Shown one piece after another: positions 8,547-16,980 of a DNA stretch of 64,000 bases. The notes beneath the pieces are model-generated. The model saw nothing but the letters and a program-made list of their open reading frames with translations. It did no database searches and was not told where the DNA came from. The DNA is from Sulfurimonas xiamenensis. GTDB taxonomy: Bacteria > Campylobacterota > Campylobacteria > Campylobacterales > Sulfurimonadaceae. Location: assembly GCF_009258045.1 (NCBI RefSeq), contig NZ_CP041166.1, forward strand, positions 372,001 to 436,000, written 5' to 3'. The position numbers were made by a program, and so were the translations under genes. Numbering within the stretch: the stretch's first letter is position 1; every line of letters begins with the position of its first letter.

Positions 8547-8785
8547 TTTATCAGCTCAATTTGATAATCTTCAATAACGGTATTAGCAAGAAGCTCTTCA
8601 CACATTTTTGTAACATCTGCCATAGCTTTTGTTTCATCAGCTTCATCAAGATTTAAAACTATCTGTTTTCCAATTCGCACATCATTTACATTACTAAAGT
8701 GCAAAGATTCTAATGCATGATGCACCGCCTTGCCTTGAGAATCTAAAACACCTGTTTTTAAAGATACATTTACAATTGCTTTCAT
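8543..8785 (-). CDS. purS: Phosphoribosylformylglycinamidine synthase subunit PurS
   Basis: An 80-residue PurS, the small structural subunit that bridges PurQ and the small-type PurL. Visible features are KTGVLDSQGKAVHHALESLHF and VRIGKQIVLNLD. Having PurS agrees with the 737-residue PurL elsewhere in the window, since large fused PurL enzymes do not need PurS. It lies three bases after purC and overlaps purQ by 4 bp. Confidence 0.95.
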   Translation of the reverse strand: MKAIVNVSLKTGVLDSQGKAVHHALESLHFSNVNDVRIGKQIVLNLDEADETKAMADVTKMCEELLANTVIEDYQIELIK

Positions 8786-8788
8786 CTG

Positions 8789-9502
8789 TTATTTCCCTAA
8801 AATTCTATTTAAAACTTGTTCATAGGCTATTGTTAAATCACCTAAACCTTGACGAAATCTATCTTTATCCATTTTTTCACCGCTTGTCATATCCCAAAAA
8901 CGGCAATTATCAGGGCTAATTTCATCTATTAATATAATATTACCGCTTTTATCTTTTCCAAATTCTAATTTAAAATCAATAAGATTAAGACCTTTTTCTG
9001 CAAAATACGGCTTAAGAATATCATTTACCTGTCTTGCCATGCGACGAAGTTTGTCAAGCTCATCCTGAAAGTCTACAAGTCCTAAAATAAGAGCGTGCTG
9101 ATCATTGAGTTTAGGATCACGCAAAGCATCATTTTTGTAATCAAATTCAACTAGTGTAAATGGAAGAACTGTTCCCTCTTTGATTCCTAGATTACGGCTT
9201 AAGCTTCCTGTTGCAATATTGCGGACAATAACTTCAATAAGAATAACATCTGCTTTTTTATGCAACATATGATTATCATCTAACATTTTAACAAAGTGTG
9301 TTTGTATACCTTTAGATTCTAAAAGTTTAAAAAGCTCAGTAGAAATTTTGTTATTAAGTGCACCTTTGCCTGCTTCACTTGATTTTTTTTCGCCATTGAA
9401 TGCAGTTAAATCATCTTTGAATTCTGAAATAACAAGATTTTCATCATCTGTTAAAAATAACTTTTTTGCTTTTCCCTCATAGAGTAGTTCTTTTTTTTCC
9501 AT
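8789..9502 (-). CDS. purC: SAICAR synthase PurC
   Basis: Phosphoribosylaminoimidazole-succinocarboxamide synthase, which ligates aspartate to CAIR using ATP. Motifs include [11 protein letters not shown] at the N-terminus, [24 protein letters not shown] and [12 protein letters not shown]. Length (237 residues) matches bacterial PurC. It is preceded by ctpA with a 5 bp gap and followed by purS after three bases. Confidence 0.96.
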   Translation of the reverse strand: MEKKELLYEGKAKKLFLTDDENLVISEFKDDLTAFNGEKKSSEAGKGALNNKISTELFKLLESKGIQTHFVKMLDDNHMLHKKADVILIEVIVRNIATGSLSRNLGIKEGTVLPFTLVEFDYKNDALRDPKLNDQHALILGLVDFQDELDKLRRMARQVNDILKPYFAEKGLNLIDFKLEFGKDKSGNIILIDEISPDNCRFWDMTSGEKMDKDRFRQGLGDLTIAYEQVLNRILGK

Positions 9503-9507
9503 TTTAT

Positions 9508-10824
9508 TTATAATCCTTTTGTAATAATTAATGCTTTTAGAATATCTACACCAACTTTAAGCTGCATGTCTTTGTTTATTGCTTCATCTGTTATGATATA
9601 TTTTGAGTCTTCTTGAGCCTCATCCTCTTCTATTTTCCCATCCACTTTTTCTAATTCTTCTTCTAAATGTTTTTTTAAGTCAGCCTCTTTTATTGCGAAA
9701 TCATTTTTGTTTGTTGTAACTTCACCCGGAAAAACTTCTATATCAGGTTTTACTCCAATAGCTTGAATCGTTCTTCCGCTTGGAAGATAATATCTTGCAA
9801 TTGTGAGCTTGATAGCTTCTTCTTCATTTATAGGAAGTACCACTTGAACGCTTCCTTTTCCAAATGTATTTTGCCCTACTATAATGCCTCTCTTGTGATC
9901 TTGAAGTGAACCGCTTACAATTTCACTCGCACTCGCACTTCCACCGTTTATAAGTACAACCAATGGTACTTTTGTTAAAGTATTTTGTGAACTTGCAGTA
10001 AAGACTTCATCATCAGCTTTATTTTTTCCTTTTTGAGAAACTATATCACCATTATCGATAAATATATCAACAAGGCCTACTGCTTGATCAAGAAGTCCGC
10101 CCGGATTGTTTCTTAGATCAAGGACGATCCCTTTTGTTGTTGCTTTTCTTTTTTTGATAGCTTTTGCAACTTCGTCAATAACTTTTTTGTCAAAGTTCGT
10201 TACGCGAATATATTGAATATCATTACCGATAGATTTTGTATAGACTGAATCTATTGTTATTATTCCTCTTACTATATTTATTTTAAGAGGTTTTGGTTCT
10301 TCTTCTCTTACAATCGTCAATTCGATTGGAGAACCGACTTTTCCTCTCATAATGGAAACTGCTTCATCAATAGTCATATTTAAAGTAGATTGATTGTCAA
10401 CTTTCAAAATTATATCACCGGCTTTAATACCTGCTTTGTCTGCCGGAGTTCCTTCGATAGGAGCGATAACAGTAAGGGCACCATCTTTTAATCCGACTGT
10501 AATCCCCAAACCGCCGAATTCACCATTTGTTTGAACTTTTAAATTTTTATAATCTTTTTGTGTTAGATAGTTTGAGTGTGCATCAAGGTTGCTCATCATT
10601 CCTTGGAGTGCTTTATCCATTAGCTCTTCAATAGTTATGTCATCAACATTATATTGTTCAACAATGCTTATGACTTTTGTAAATTTTGCTAAGGCTTCGA
10701 GTCTTGAACTCTCTTTAACCTCTTTTGCAGCTTCAGTATAAGCGAATAAATTTGTAGAAAATAGCAGTGCCAACGAAACTGTTATAGATGCAAAACCAAG
10801 AGTAATAAATTTTTTGTTTTTCAT
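9508..10824 (-). CDS. ctpA: C-terminal processing protease CtpA (S41 family)
   Basis: An exported serine protease of the tail-specific protease family. After an N-terminal signal/anchor (about 8-28) come a PDZ domain (about 97-180, with GGLGITV and [15 protein letters not shown]) and the S41 catalytic domain. By comparison with E. coli Prc the nucleophile is Ser298 in GGSASASE and the general base is Lys323 in FGKGSVQ. The last 80 residues are acidic and low-complexity before a final helix. It is the first gene of a minus-strand operon with purCSQ. It is divergent from the hemerythrin gene across 168 bp of AT-rich DNA. Confidence 0.93.
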   Translation of the reverse strand: MKNKKFITLGFASITVSLALLFSTNLFAYTEAAKEVKESSRLEALAKFTKVISIVEQYNVDDITIEELMDKALQGMMSNLDAHSNYLTQKDYKNLKVQTNGEFGGLGITVGLKDGALTVIAPIEGTPADKAGIKAGDIILKVDNQSTLNMTIDEAVSIMRGKVGSPIELTIVREEEPKPLKINIVRGIITIDSVYTKSIGNDIQYIRVTNFDKKVIDEVAKAIKKRKATTKGIVLDLRNNPGGLLDQAVGLVDIFIDNGDIVSQKGKNKADDEVFTASSQNTLTKVPLVVLINGGSASASEIVSGSLQDHKRGIIVGQNTFGKGSVQVVLPINEEEAIKLTIARYYLPSGRTIQAIGVKPDIEVFPGEVTTNKNDFAIKEADLKKHLEEELEKVDGKIEEDEAQEDSKYIITDEAINKDMQLKVGVDILKALIITKGL

Positions 10825-10954
10825 TATTTTCCCTGTTGTAATTTAAAAAGATATTATAGTAAAAAGCTGTTTAAATAACAACTTTGAAATAAAATAAAAA
10901 TTGATAAAAGAAATTTTCTTGATTTATGGTAATTTATATTTAAATAATTTTTAA

Positions 10955-10960
10955 TATAAT
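10955..10960 (+). promoter_or_regulatory. Probable -10 element of the hemerythrin operon
   Basis: TATAAT lies 32 bp before the hemerythrin ATG, preceded by T/A-rich runs instead of a clear -35 box, as is common for the sigma-70 promoters of this phylum. The same 168-bp spacer must hold the promoter of the divergent ctpA operon. Confidence 0.45.
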
Positions 10961-10992
10961 ACGAAAATAACAATAATAGTAAGGCAAAAATA

Positions 10993-11433
10993 ATGAGTAC
11001 AATAAGAGAGTATTTAACAGCAGATCATGGTCATTGTGATGAGCTGTTTGCAAATATGGAAGATGCGGTAGTTAAATCAATAGAGAGTGCAAAAGATGCA
11101 TATGAAGAGTTTGCAAAAGAAGCAGAAAAACACTTCCAAATGGAAGAGAGAATAATGTTTTTGGAGTTTGAAGAAAAAACTGGAATGACTCAGGGTCCAA
11201 CCGCCATTATGAGACATGAACATGCTCAAATGAGAAATTTAATAGCAGAGATGGGCAAGGCACTGGAAGCTAAAGATAAAGATAAGTTTTTTGGAAACAG
11301 TGAAACTTTAATGATACTTATGCAGCAGCACAATATGAAAGAGGAGCAGATGCTCTACCCAATGGCGCAGCAACATTTAAGCGCAGAATCTGATCGTATA
11401 GTAGAAATGATGCAGTCAATCATTGTTGAATAA
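10993..11433 (+). CDS. Hemerythrin-like (HHE) di-iron protein
   Basis: A 146-residue four-helix protein with the ligand pattern of hemerythrin HHE domains: His in TADHGHCDELF, His and Glu in HFQMEERIMF, His in RHEHAQMRNL and His/Glu in QQHNMKEEQMLYP. Such proteins bind O2 or NO at a di-iron centre, or repair Fe-S clusters in the RIC/YtfE branch; here the standalone cytoplasmic form has no targeting signal. It is followed after 15 bp by a large membrane protein, with which it probably forms an operon, suggesting a shared role in O2 or NO handling (inference). Confidence 0.88.
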   Translation: MSTIREYLTADHGHCDELFANMEDAVVKSIESAKDAYEEFAKEAEKHFQMEERIMFLEFEEKTGMTQGPTAIMRHEHAQMRNLIAEMGKALEAKDKDKFFGNSETLMILMQQHNMKEEQMLYPMAQQHLSAESDRIVEMMQSIIVE

Positions 11434-11448
11434 AAACAGGAGTTTGAC

Positions 11449-12732
11449 ATGAATTTTGATGGGTTGTCAGTAGATCAAGCGCCACCCATATCGGCGCCGT
11501 TTAGATTTTTTATAACCGCACCTCTTTTTGCAATTTTAGCAGGAATTTTAATATTTTTTAGTGATGCCGGAATTTTATCCAGCAGATATGCAACTGAGAC
11601 AATTGTTATTACACATGCTATTACTATCGGATTTTTTAGTTTTGTAATGTTTGGTGCACTTGTTCAAATGCTGCCTGTTTTAGCAGGGGTGAAAATATTT
11701 AAAGTTGAATTAGTTTCAAAGAGCGCACACGCTCTTATGGTTCTTGGCACTTTATCAATGATTTTTGGATTATGGTTTGATTTGTCAAAATTGATTTTAA
11801 TTGCTTCTATTTTTCTTGGAATAGGGTTTTTAGTTATCATTATTTCAATGTTATTTGCATTTAAAAGTGTTGTAAATATAACGGCAAGCATACGCGCAAT
11901 GATTACCAGTTTGGTTTTTGCTCTTTTAATAACATTGATGGGTATGCATCTTTTGGCATCATATGGTATAGGAAAATTTTCTGATTTGCATTTGCTATTT
12001 GCAAATGTTCACAGTGTCTGGGCTATTTTTGGTTTTGCAGGAGTTTTAATTATAGGTGTGGCTTTTCATGTACTGCCGATGTTTTATGTAGCACCGAGAT
12101 TTAAAAGATTTTGCAAACAAAGAGTTGTATGGTTTATAGTCAGTGGGCTTTTGTTATGGTTAATTTTAAATATTTATATAGATTCATATAGTGCTGTAGC
12201 AAAAATTTGGATTGCACTATTTTTTTGGGCATTTTCAACAACTGTTTATCTTAAGCTTAATGCACGCCGCCGCAAAGTAAGTGATGTGACTATCTGGTAC
12301 TGGAGAAGTGCGGCTATTTTTATGACCTTGGGTACATTTTCATGGGCGTTTAATGATTTTTTTGATGAAAAGTATATAGTTGTTGTCTCTTTGCTGATAG
12401 GCGGAGGATTTATTTTTTCTATTATGATGGGAATGCTATATAAGATAGTTCCATTTTTGGTATGGTTTCATCTTAATGCCAAGGGTTATATGAGTATTCC
12501 AACTATGAATGATATGATAAATAAAAAGCTTTCTGCGATTCAATTTATACTTTTTATAATATCTTTAATCGGTTTTATAATTTCTTTTTTTATTCCGGCT
12601 GTTTTACCAATATTTGCAATATTGTTTACTCTTAGCATGATAATTTTAGAGTACAATATTATTGTTCCAGTTTTGATATATGCGAAAATAATCAAAACAA
12701 AACCTGATTTTGATATGAGTATGTATGTGTAA
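11449..12732 (+). CDS. Polytopic membrane protein with three internal repeats, NnrS/heme-copper-oxidase-subunit-I-like
   Basis: A 427-residue, about 12-helix inner membrane protein. Three helices share a pattern: a His or Gly stretch followed by a small-residue run and a Pro, seen as HAITIGFFSFVMFGALVQMLP (about 55), HSVWAIFGFAGVLIIGVAFHVLP (about 195) and GGGFIFSIMMGMLYKIVP (about 320). This resembles NnrS and subunit-I-like proteins of the heme-copper superfamily, in which such histidines can bind heme. I see no complete set of copper-site histidines, so it is probably not an oxidase. It is downstream of, and likely cotranscribed with, the hemerythrin gene. Confidence 0.6.
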   Translation: MNFDGLSVDQAPPISAPFRFFITAPLFAILAGILIFFSDAGILSSRYATETIVITHAITIGFFSFVMFGALVQMLPVLAGVKIFKVELVSKSAHALMVLGTLSMIFGLWFDLSKLILIASIFLGIGFLVIIISMLFAFKSVVNITASIRAMITSLVFALLITLMGMHLLASYGIGKFSDLHLLFANVHSVWAIFGFAGVLIIGVAFHVLPMFYVAPRFKRFCKQRVVWFIVSGLLLWLILNIYIDSYSAVAKIWIALFFWAFSTTVYLKLNARRRKVSDVTIWYWRSAAIFMTLGTFSWAFNDFFDEKYIVVVSLLIGGGFIFSIMMGMLYKIVPFLVWFHLNAKGYMSIPTMNDMINKKLSAIQFILFIISLIGFIISFFIPAVLPIFAILFTLSMIILEYNIIVPVLIYAKIIKTKPDFDMSMYV

Positions 12733-12823
12733 TAATAGTAAAAGAGTAAAAAATAACAAGAACTTAGAGTGGAAAGTGCCATGTGTTAGTACTTCTAAAA
12801 GTTTAGTACAGAGGAAGTGTTAA

Positions 12824-13348
12824 ATGCCGAATCGTAAAAATATTATTTTAATAGGTTTTATGGGTGTGGGAAAGGGAAGTGTGGCTCGTGAAGTCATTAA
12901 AATTTCTGATTATATGTCTGTTGATACCGATGATTTGATAGAGAGTATGGAAAACAGAACTGTTAAGAAGATATTTGAGAAAGAGGGCGAAGCTTACTTT
13001 AGAAATTTAGAAAGAAAAGTTTCTCTTTGGCTGGAAAATTGTGTAGATAATACTCTTATATCTACAGGCGGCGGGTTTTATAAACAGAAAAATCTCAAAA
13101 GTATTGGGATTGTTGTCTTTTTAAACTCTCCATTTGATAAAATACTCAAGCGGATAAAGAGTCATTCCAATGCGGCAAAAAAACTTAAGAAAAGACCGTT
13201 ATTAAATGATTTAAAAAAAGCAAAAGAGCTTTATAAGGAGCGATTGCCTGAATATAAGGCTTTAGCAGATATAGTTATTGATGTAACAGATAAAAGTGCA
13301 CTAGAGTGCGCTAAAGAACTTTTAAAAAAGGTAGAAGAGCATGCGTAA
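12824..13348 (+). CDS. aroK: Shikimate kinase
   Basis: Phosphorylates shikimate in aromatic amino acid synthesis. At 174 residues it has the P-loop near the N-terminus, DTDDLIE for shikimate and Mg binding, the STGGGF loop, the lid arginine in KKRPLL and the ERLPEY adenine-region motif. The P-loop is odd: GFMGVGKGS has Gly18 directly after Lys17 where Walker A normally has Ser or Thr, with Ser19 one place later. The gene overlaps the next one by 8 bp, starting an aroK-thioredoxin-hisD operon. Confidence 0.92.
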   Translation: MPNRKNIILIGFMGVGKGSVAREVIKISDYMSVDTDDLIESMENRTVKKIFEKEGEAYFRNLERKVSLWLENCVDNTLISTGGGFYKQKNLKSIGIVVFLNSPFDKILKRIKSHSNAAKKLKKRPLLNDLKKAKELYKERLPEYKALADIVIDVTDKSALECAKELLKKVEEHA

Positions 13349-13760
13349 TATTTTTATAATTTTGGTATTTGGTATTGTAGTAAATATCTTTGGATCAGAG
13401 ATCAATTGGGCAAAAGATTATCATGAAGGTGTTAAAATCGCACAAGAGAGTAAAAAACCTGTGCTATTTGTTTCTTCAAGACACTCGTGCAAGTTTTGTG
13501 TTATTTTAGATGAGACTACTTTTGAAGATAAAAGAGTTGCAGAAGAGTTAAATAAAAATTTTGTTTCCATTATTTCTTATAGTGATGAAAATGATTATAT
13601 GCCTCAAGAGCTGTGGCAGCCTGGTACTCCTGCTATATGGTTTTTAATGCCTGATGGTGAACCGATGTATCAACCGCTTATGGGTGCCATAGATGCAGAA
13701 AATTTTTTAAAAGCACTCTCTATAGTTAAAGAAGAGTTTAATAAGGAAAAAAGCAAATAA
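13341..13760 (+). CDS. Periplasmic thioredoxin-fold protein with CKFC site
   Basis: A 139-residue protein with a cleavable-looking signal peptide (IFIILVFGIVVNIFGSE) and a thioredoxin_7-like fold. The redox pair is Cys50 and Cys53 in SSRHSCKFC; a cis-Pro candidate is in WQPGTPAIWFLMPDGE. It probably reduces or isomerises disulfides, or handles heme or metal protein thiols, in the periplasm, but no partner is evident. It overlaps aroK by 8 bp and shares one base with the hisD start, so it is expressed with two biosynthetic enzymes that have no obvious link to it. Confidence 0.8.
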   Translation: MRNIFIILVFGIVVNIFGSEINWAKDYHEGVKIAQESKKPVLFVSSRHSCKFCVILDETTFEDKRVAEELNKNFVSIISYSDENDYMPQELWQPGTPAIWFLMPDGEPMYQPLMGAIDAENFLKALSIVKEEFNKEKSK

Positions 13761-15052
13761 TGATTTTTACAAATTCAAAAAACAGTGGTTTTAAAGCAGA
13801 GTTTGAGGAGCTTCTAGGGCGTGGGAAAATGGATATAGCACAGGTAAGTGCTATTGTCGGAAATATTATAAATGAGATAAAAAGCGATAAAAATGAAGCG
13901 TTAAAGAGTCATATTGCAAAATTTGACAAATGGACTCCGCAAAGTGATGCAGATCTTAAAATAACCACAGAGTCAATGAGTGCAGCTTACTCAAATCTTG
14001 ATAAAAAGCTTAAGAGTGCTTTACATTTGTCTTATGAGAGAATTAAGAGTTATCATGAAAAACAAAAACCTAAATCTTGGTTTGATACAGAAGAAAACGG
14101 AACTATTTTAGGTCAAAAAGTAACTCCGGTTGATAGTGCAGGGCTTTATATACCTGGTGGAAAGGCAGCTTATCCATCTTCTCTTTTAATGAATGTTATT
14201 CCGGCACAGGTTGCTGGGGTTCAAAAAATAGTAGTTTGTACGCCAACACCAGAAAATGAGCCAAATGAGCTTCTTCTTGCAGCATGTCATTTGTGTGGAG
14301 TAAGTGAAGTTTATAAAGTGGGAGGAGCAAGTGCAATTGCAGCAATGGCATATGGAACTCAGACCATACCAAAAGTTGATGTAATTACAGGACCTGGAAA
14401 TATTTTTGTTGCAACAGCTAAAAAAATGGTTTTTGGAGATGTAAATATTGATATGATTGCAGGACCTAGTGAAATAGGAATACTTGCAGATGACAGTGCA
14501 AACCCTTCACATATGGCTATTGATATGCTCTCTCAGGCAGAGCATGATGAGATGGCAAGTTCTATTTTAATCACTCCTTCACAAAAATTAGCTGATGCAG
14601 TAAAGATAGAGTTGGAAAATTGGCTTCAAAAACTTCCAAGACATGAGATTGCAAGAAAATCAATTCAAGAGCGCGGAGCAATTATTGTAACAGATGATAT
14701 GCAAGAAGCCATTGAGTTGATGAATCAAATAGCGCCGGAACATTTAGAGGTGGCAACACTCTCTCCTTTTGAACTGCTTTCATATATTAAACATGCAGGA
14801 GCTATTTTTCTAGGGCACAATACTCCTGAGGCGGTTGGTGACTATATGGCTGGACCAAACCATACACTTCCAACAGGAGGAACAGCAAAATTTTATTCTC
14901 CTCTTGGAGTAGAAAATTTTATGAAAAAATCTTCTATAATCTCTTTTAGTTCTAATGCAATAAATGAGATAGGCAAAGAGTGCGCGCTTATAGCAAGCAC
15001 AGAAGGTTTGACAGCGCACGAAGAGTCAGTTAAAGTTAGACTTAAAAAATAG
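13760..15052 (+). CDS. hisD: Histidinol dehydrogenase
   Basis: Catalyses the last two steps of histidine synthesis, oxidising histidinol to histidine with NAD and zinc. The 430-residue protein contains TPVDSAGLYIPGG, VGGASAIAAMAYGT, DVITGPGN, AGPSEIGILAD, LSQAEHD (zinc ligands) and the PEHLE motif, followed by AGAIFLG and GPNHTLPTGG. Its ATG overlaps the preceding stop by one base. A strong intrinsic terminator follows. Confidence 0.96.
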   Translation: MIFTNSKNSGFKAEFEELLGRGKMDIAQVSAIVGNIINEIKSDKNEALKSHIAKFDKWTPQSDADLKITTESMSAAYSNLDKKLKSALHLSYERIKSYHEKQKPKSWFDTEENGTILGQKVTPVDSAGLYIPGGKAAYPSSLLMNVIPAQVAGVQKIVVCTPTPENEPNELLLAACHLCGVSEVYKVGGASAIAAMAYGTQTIPKVDVITGPGNIFVATAKKMVFGDVNIDMIAGPSEIGILADDSANPSHMAIDMLSQAEHDEMASSILITPSQKLADAVKIELENWLQKLPRHEIARKSIQERGAIIVTDDMQEAIELMNQIAPEHLEVATLSPFELLSYIKHAGAIFLGHNTPEAVGDYMAGPNHTLPTGGTAKFYSPLGVENFMKKSSIISFSSNAINEIGKECALIASTEGLTAHEESVKVRLKK

Positions 15053-15068
15053 TATAAAATATTTTACA

Positions 15069-15117
15069 CTCATCAAAACTATCATTTAAAGTTGATAGTT
15101 TTGTTGAGATTTTTTTT
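15069..15117 (+). terminator. Intrinsic terminator of the aroK-hisD operon
   Basis: A 16-bp stem with a single mismatch (arms 15069-15084 and 15093-15108), an 8-nt loop, and eight T residues from 15110. It begins 17 bp after the hisD stop. Confidence 0.9.
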
Positions 15118-15430
15118 AAAATCACCACTTTTCTCTACATACAACTATTTAGCACCTTTCTTTTTTTTAATACTATATTTCATTTTTTAGTTTTTAATAT
15201 TTAAAAATAGATGATTTTGGTAACAAATGACATAAAATTATCAAAAAAATTCCCAAAAAGAGGAAATATTGTTAAAATGTGATAATTTTATAATAAATTT
15301 TAAGCTTTATATAGGTAAGATTTAATAAATAAGAAATTCCTATATATTAGTATAAGAATTTTTTTTTGATTAGATTAGTTATAGTAATAAATCTTAACAT
15401 TAGTCTGTTAAAAGAGTATAAGGAGAATAT
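15118..15430. other. Long AT-rich control region before the molybdoenzyme operon
   Basis: No gene is seen. The region holds a TATAAT at 15289-15294, a 9-bp inverted repeat TAAGATTTA (15316-15324) and TAAATCTTA (15388-15396), a second repeat at 15394-15411, and AAGGAG just before the first ATG. The length is unusual for this gene-dense window and suggests regulated transcription of the downstream operon. Confidence 0.6.
15394..15411. promoter_or_regulatory. Inverted repeat TTAACA-N6-TGTTAA, candidate operator
   Basis: Perfect 6-bp arms with a 6-bp spacer centred 28 bp upstream of the ferredoxin-subunit start. The arms recall TTAAC/GTTAA sites of Crp/Fnr-type regulators in epsilonproteobacteria such as NssR, but the spacing differs (8 bp between TTAAC and GTTAA instead of 4), so the binding protein is unknown. 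Confidence 0.35.
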
Positions 15431-16069
15431 ATGCAATTAGGCTTCCTGGTTGATTTACATTTGTGTATGGGGTGCAAAGGGTGTGAGATCGCATGTAAGG
15501 TGGAAAATGAAGTTCCGCTAAGTACATGGAGACTTCGTGTTAAATATGTTGATGTTGGAACATTTCCTGAAACAAAAAGAACATTTACTCCATTGAGGTG
15601 TAATCATTGTGAAAATGCTCCATGTGAAAGAATTTGTCCGGTTAGTGCGCTTCATTATCTGGAAAATGGGATTGTAAATATTGATAAAGAACGCTGTATA
15701 GGTTGTGCCGGTTGTGTTATGGCATGTCCTTACGGAGCAATTTACATTGATCCTCAAACACAAACTGCAGATAAGTGCACATACTGTGCGCATCGTGTTG
15801 CTTCATCTATGATGCCTGCATGTGTTGTAGCTTGTCCTGTTCAGGCAAATATTTTTGGAGATTTGGAAGATCCTGCTTCAAATATCTCTAAATATATTCA
15901 AGTCAATCAAGGCGGTGTTCAAGTTCGTAAACCTGAAAAGGGGACAAACCCTCACCACTATTATGTAGGCGGTGGAAATGTAACGCTAAATCCTCTTGCA
16001 TCACACAGAGTTGACGGACATTCACTCTTTAATGATATTACAACACTTCCAGTAGGGGGGAAACACTAA
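15431..16069 (+). CDS. Four-cluster ferredoxin subunit (PsrB/DmsB/NrfC type) of a molybdoenzyme complex
   Basis: A 212-residue electron-transfer subunit with four cysteine groups: CMGCKGCEIAC, CNHCENAPCERICP, CIGCAGCVMACP and CTYC...CVVACP, enough for four [4Fe-4S] clusters. It passes electrons between the membrane anchor and the catalytic molybdopterin subunit encoded downstream. There is no signal peptide; export with the Tat-carrying catalytic subunit is expected. Its stop shares one base with the start of the anchor gene. The operon order is B-C-A, unlike the usual A-B-C of psr and phs operons. Confidence 0.93.
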   Translation: MQLGFLVDLHLCMGCKGCEIACKVENEVPLSTWRLRVKYVDVGTFPETKRTFTPLRCNHCENAPCERICPVSALHYLENGIVNIDKERCIGCAGCVMACPYGAIYIDPQTQTADKCTYCAHRVASSMMPACVVACPVQANIFGDLEDPASNISKYIQVNQGGVQVRKPEKGTNPHHYYVGGGNVTLNPLASHRVDGHSLFNDITTLPVGGKH

Positions 16070-16968
16070 TGGCACATGAAATTTTAGCAGCAACAAACGC
16101 TGTAGTTACTTTAGATGTAGCAATACCGGGGATAGTATGGCCTTGGCTGGTTACGGTTAATATGTGGGCTAAAAGTATTGGAACGGGTGTTATCCTAATG
16201 CTTTTTATGCTTCTAAGAATGTATCCTGAACAAGCGGGAAAACTTCGAATGCATACTGCAATTGTTGCTTTTGTATTTATTAATATTTTTCTGCTTTTCA
16301 CACTAGCTGACTTACATCAACCGCTTAGAATGTGGCATATATTTGTTTATTCTCACTGGACTTCTGCAATTACAGTAGGTGCATGGATGGCTACTGTTTT
16401 CTTGGGTCTTTTAACACTTCTTATATTTTTTGCATACAACAAAAGTTATGCGACATATGACAAAGTGTTGTTATGGACTACAGTTTTAGCTATTCCTGTA
16501 ACGCTATATACTGCCGGTTTAATGGCTCAGTGTACGGCAAGGGAATTATGGCAGATGCCGACTGAATCAGCTCAAATGATTTTAGCTGCTCTTCTTTCAG
16601 GTTCAGCCTTTATGATTTTGATGGGTGGAAATAAACTAAATGAAGAAGCGAAAAACACTTTAGGTGTAGTTCTTGGACTTAGTGCATTGATGGCGTTTAT
16701 AATCTATATGGCAGAGTATATATTCGGTCCAATGAAAGCAGAAGAGATAGCAGCTGTTGTTGAATATATTAAAGATGATGGACCGTACACTGTTATGTTC
16801 TGGCTGGGTCAATGGATAGCTTATCTTTTACCGATGCTTTTCATTCTCTTAAGCAGAGCCAGCAAAAGTGAAATTATTTTAAAATTTGCAGCTATTTTAG
16901 CATTAGTTGGTTTAGCTATAGTAAAACATGTGTGGTTAATTATTCCACAATTATTACCAATGAGTTAG
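16069..16968 (+). CDS. NrfD/PsrC-type membrane anchor subunit
   Basis: A 299-residue polytopic protein with about eight transmembrane helices, matching the NrfD/PsrC family that docks the ferredoxin subunit to the membrane and exchanges electrons with the quinone pool. Visible landmarks include VIWPWLVTVNMWAKSIG near the N-terminus, LADLHQPLRMWHIF and SHWTSAITVGAWM, where PsrC-type proteins place residues for quinone binding. It is joined to the preceding gene by a 1-bp overlap and followed by the catalytic gene after 12 bp. Confidence 0.9.
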   Translation: MAHEILAATNAVVTLDVAIPGIVWPWLVTVNMWAKSIGTGVILMLFMLLRMYPEQAGKLRMHTAIVAFVFINIFLLFTLADLHQPLRMWHIFVYSHWTSAITVGAWMATVFLGLLTLLIFFAYNKSYATYDKVLLWTTVLAIPVTLYTAGLMAQCTARELWQMPTESAQMILAALLSGSAFMILMGGNKLNEEAKNTLGVVLGLSALMAFIIYMAEYIFGPMKAEEIAAVVEYIKDDGPYTVMFWLGQWIAYLLPMLFILLSRASKSEIILKFAAILALVGLAIVKHVWLIIPQLLPMS

Positions 16969-16980
16969 GGAGATATTTAA

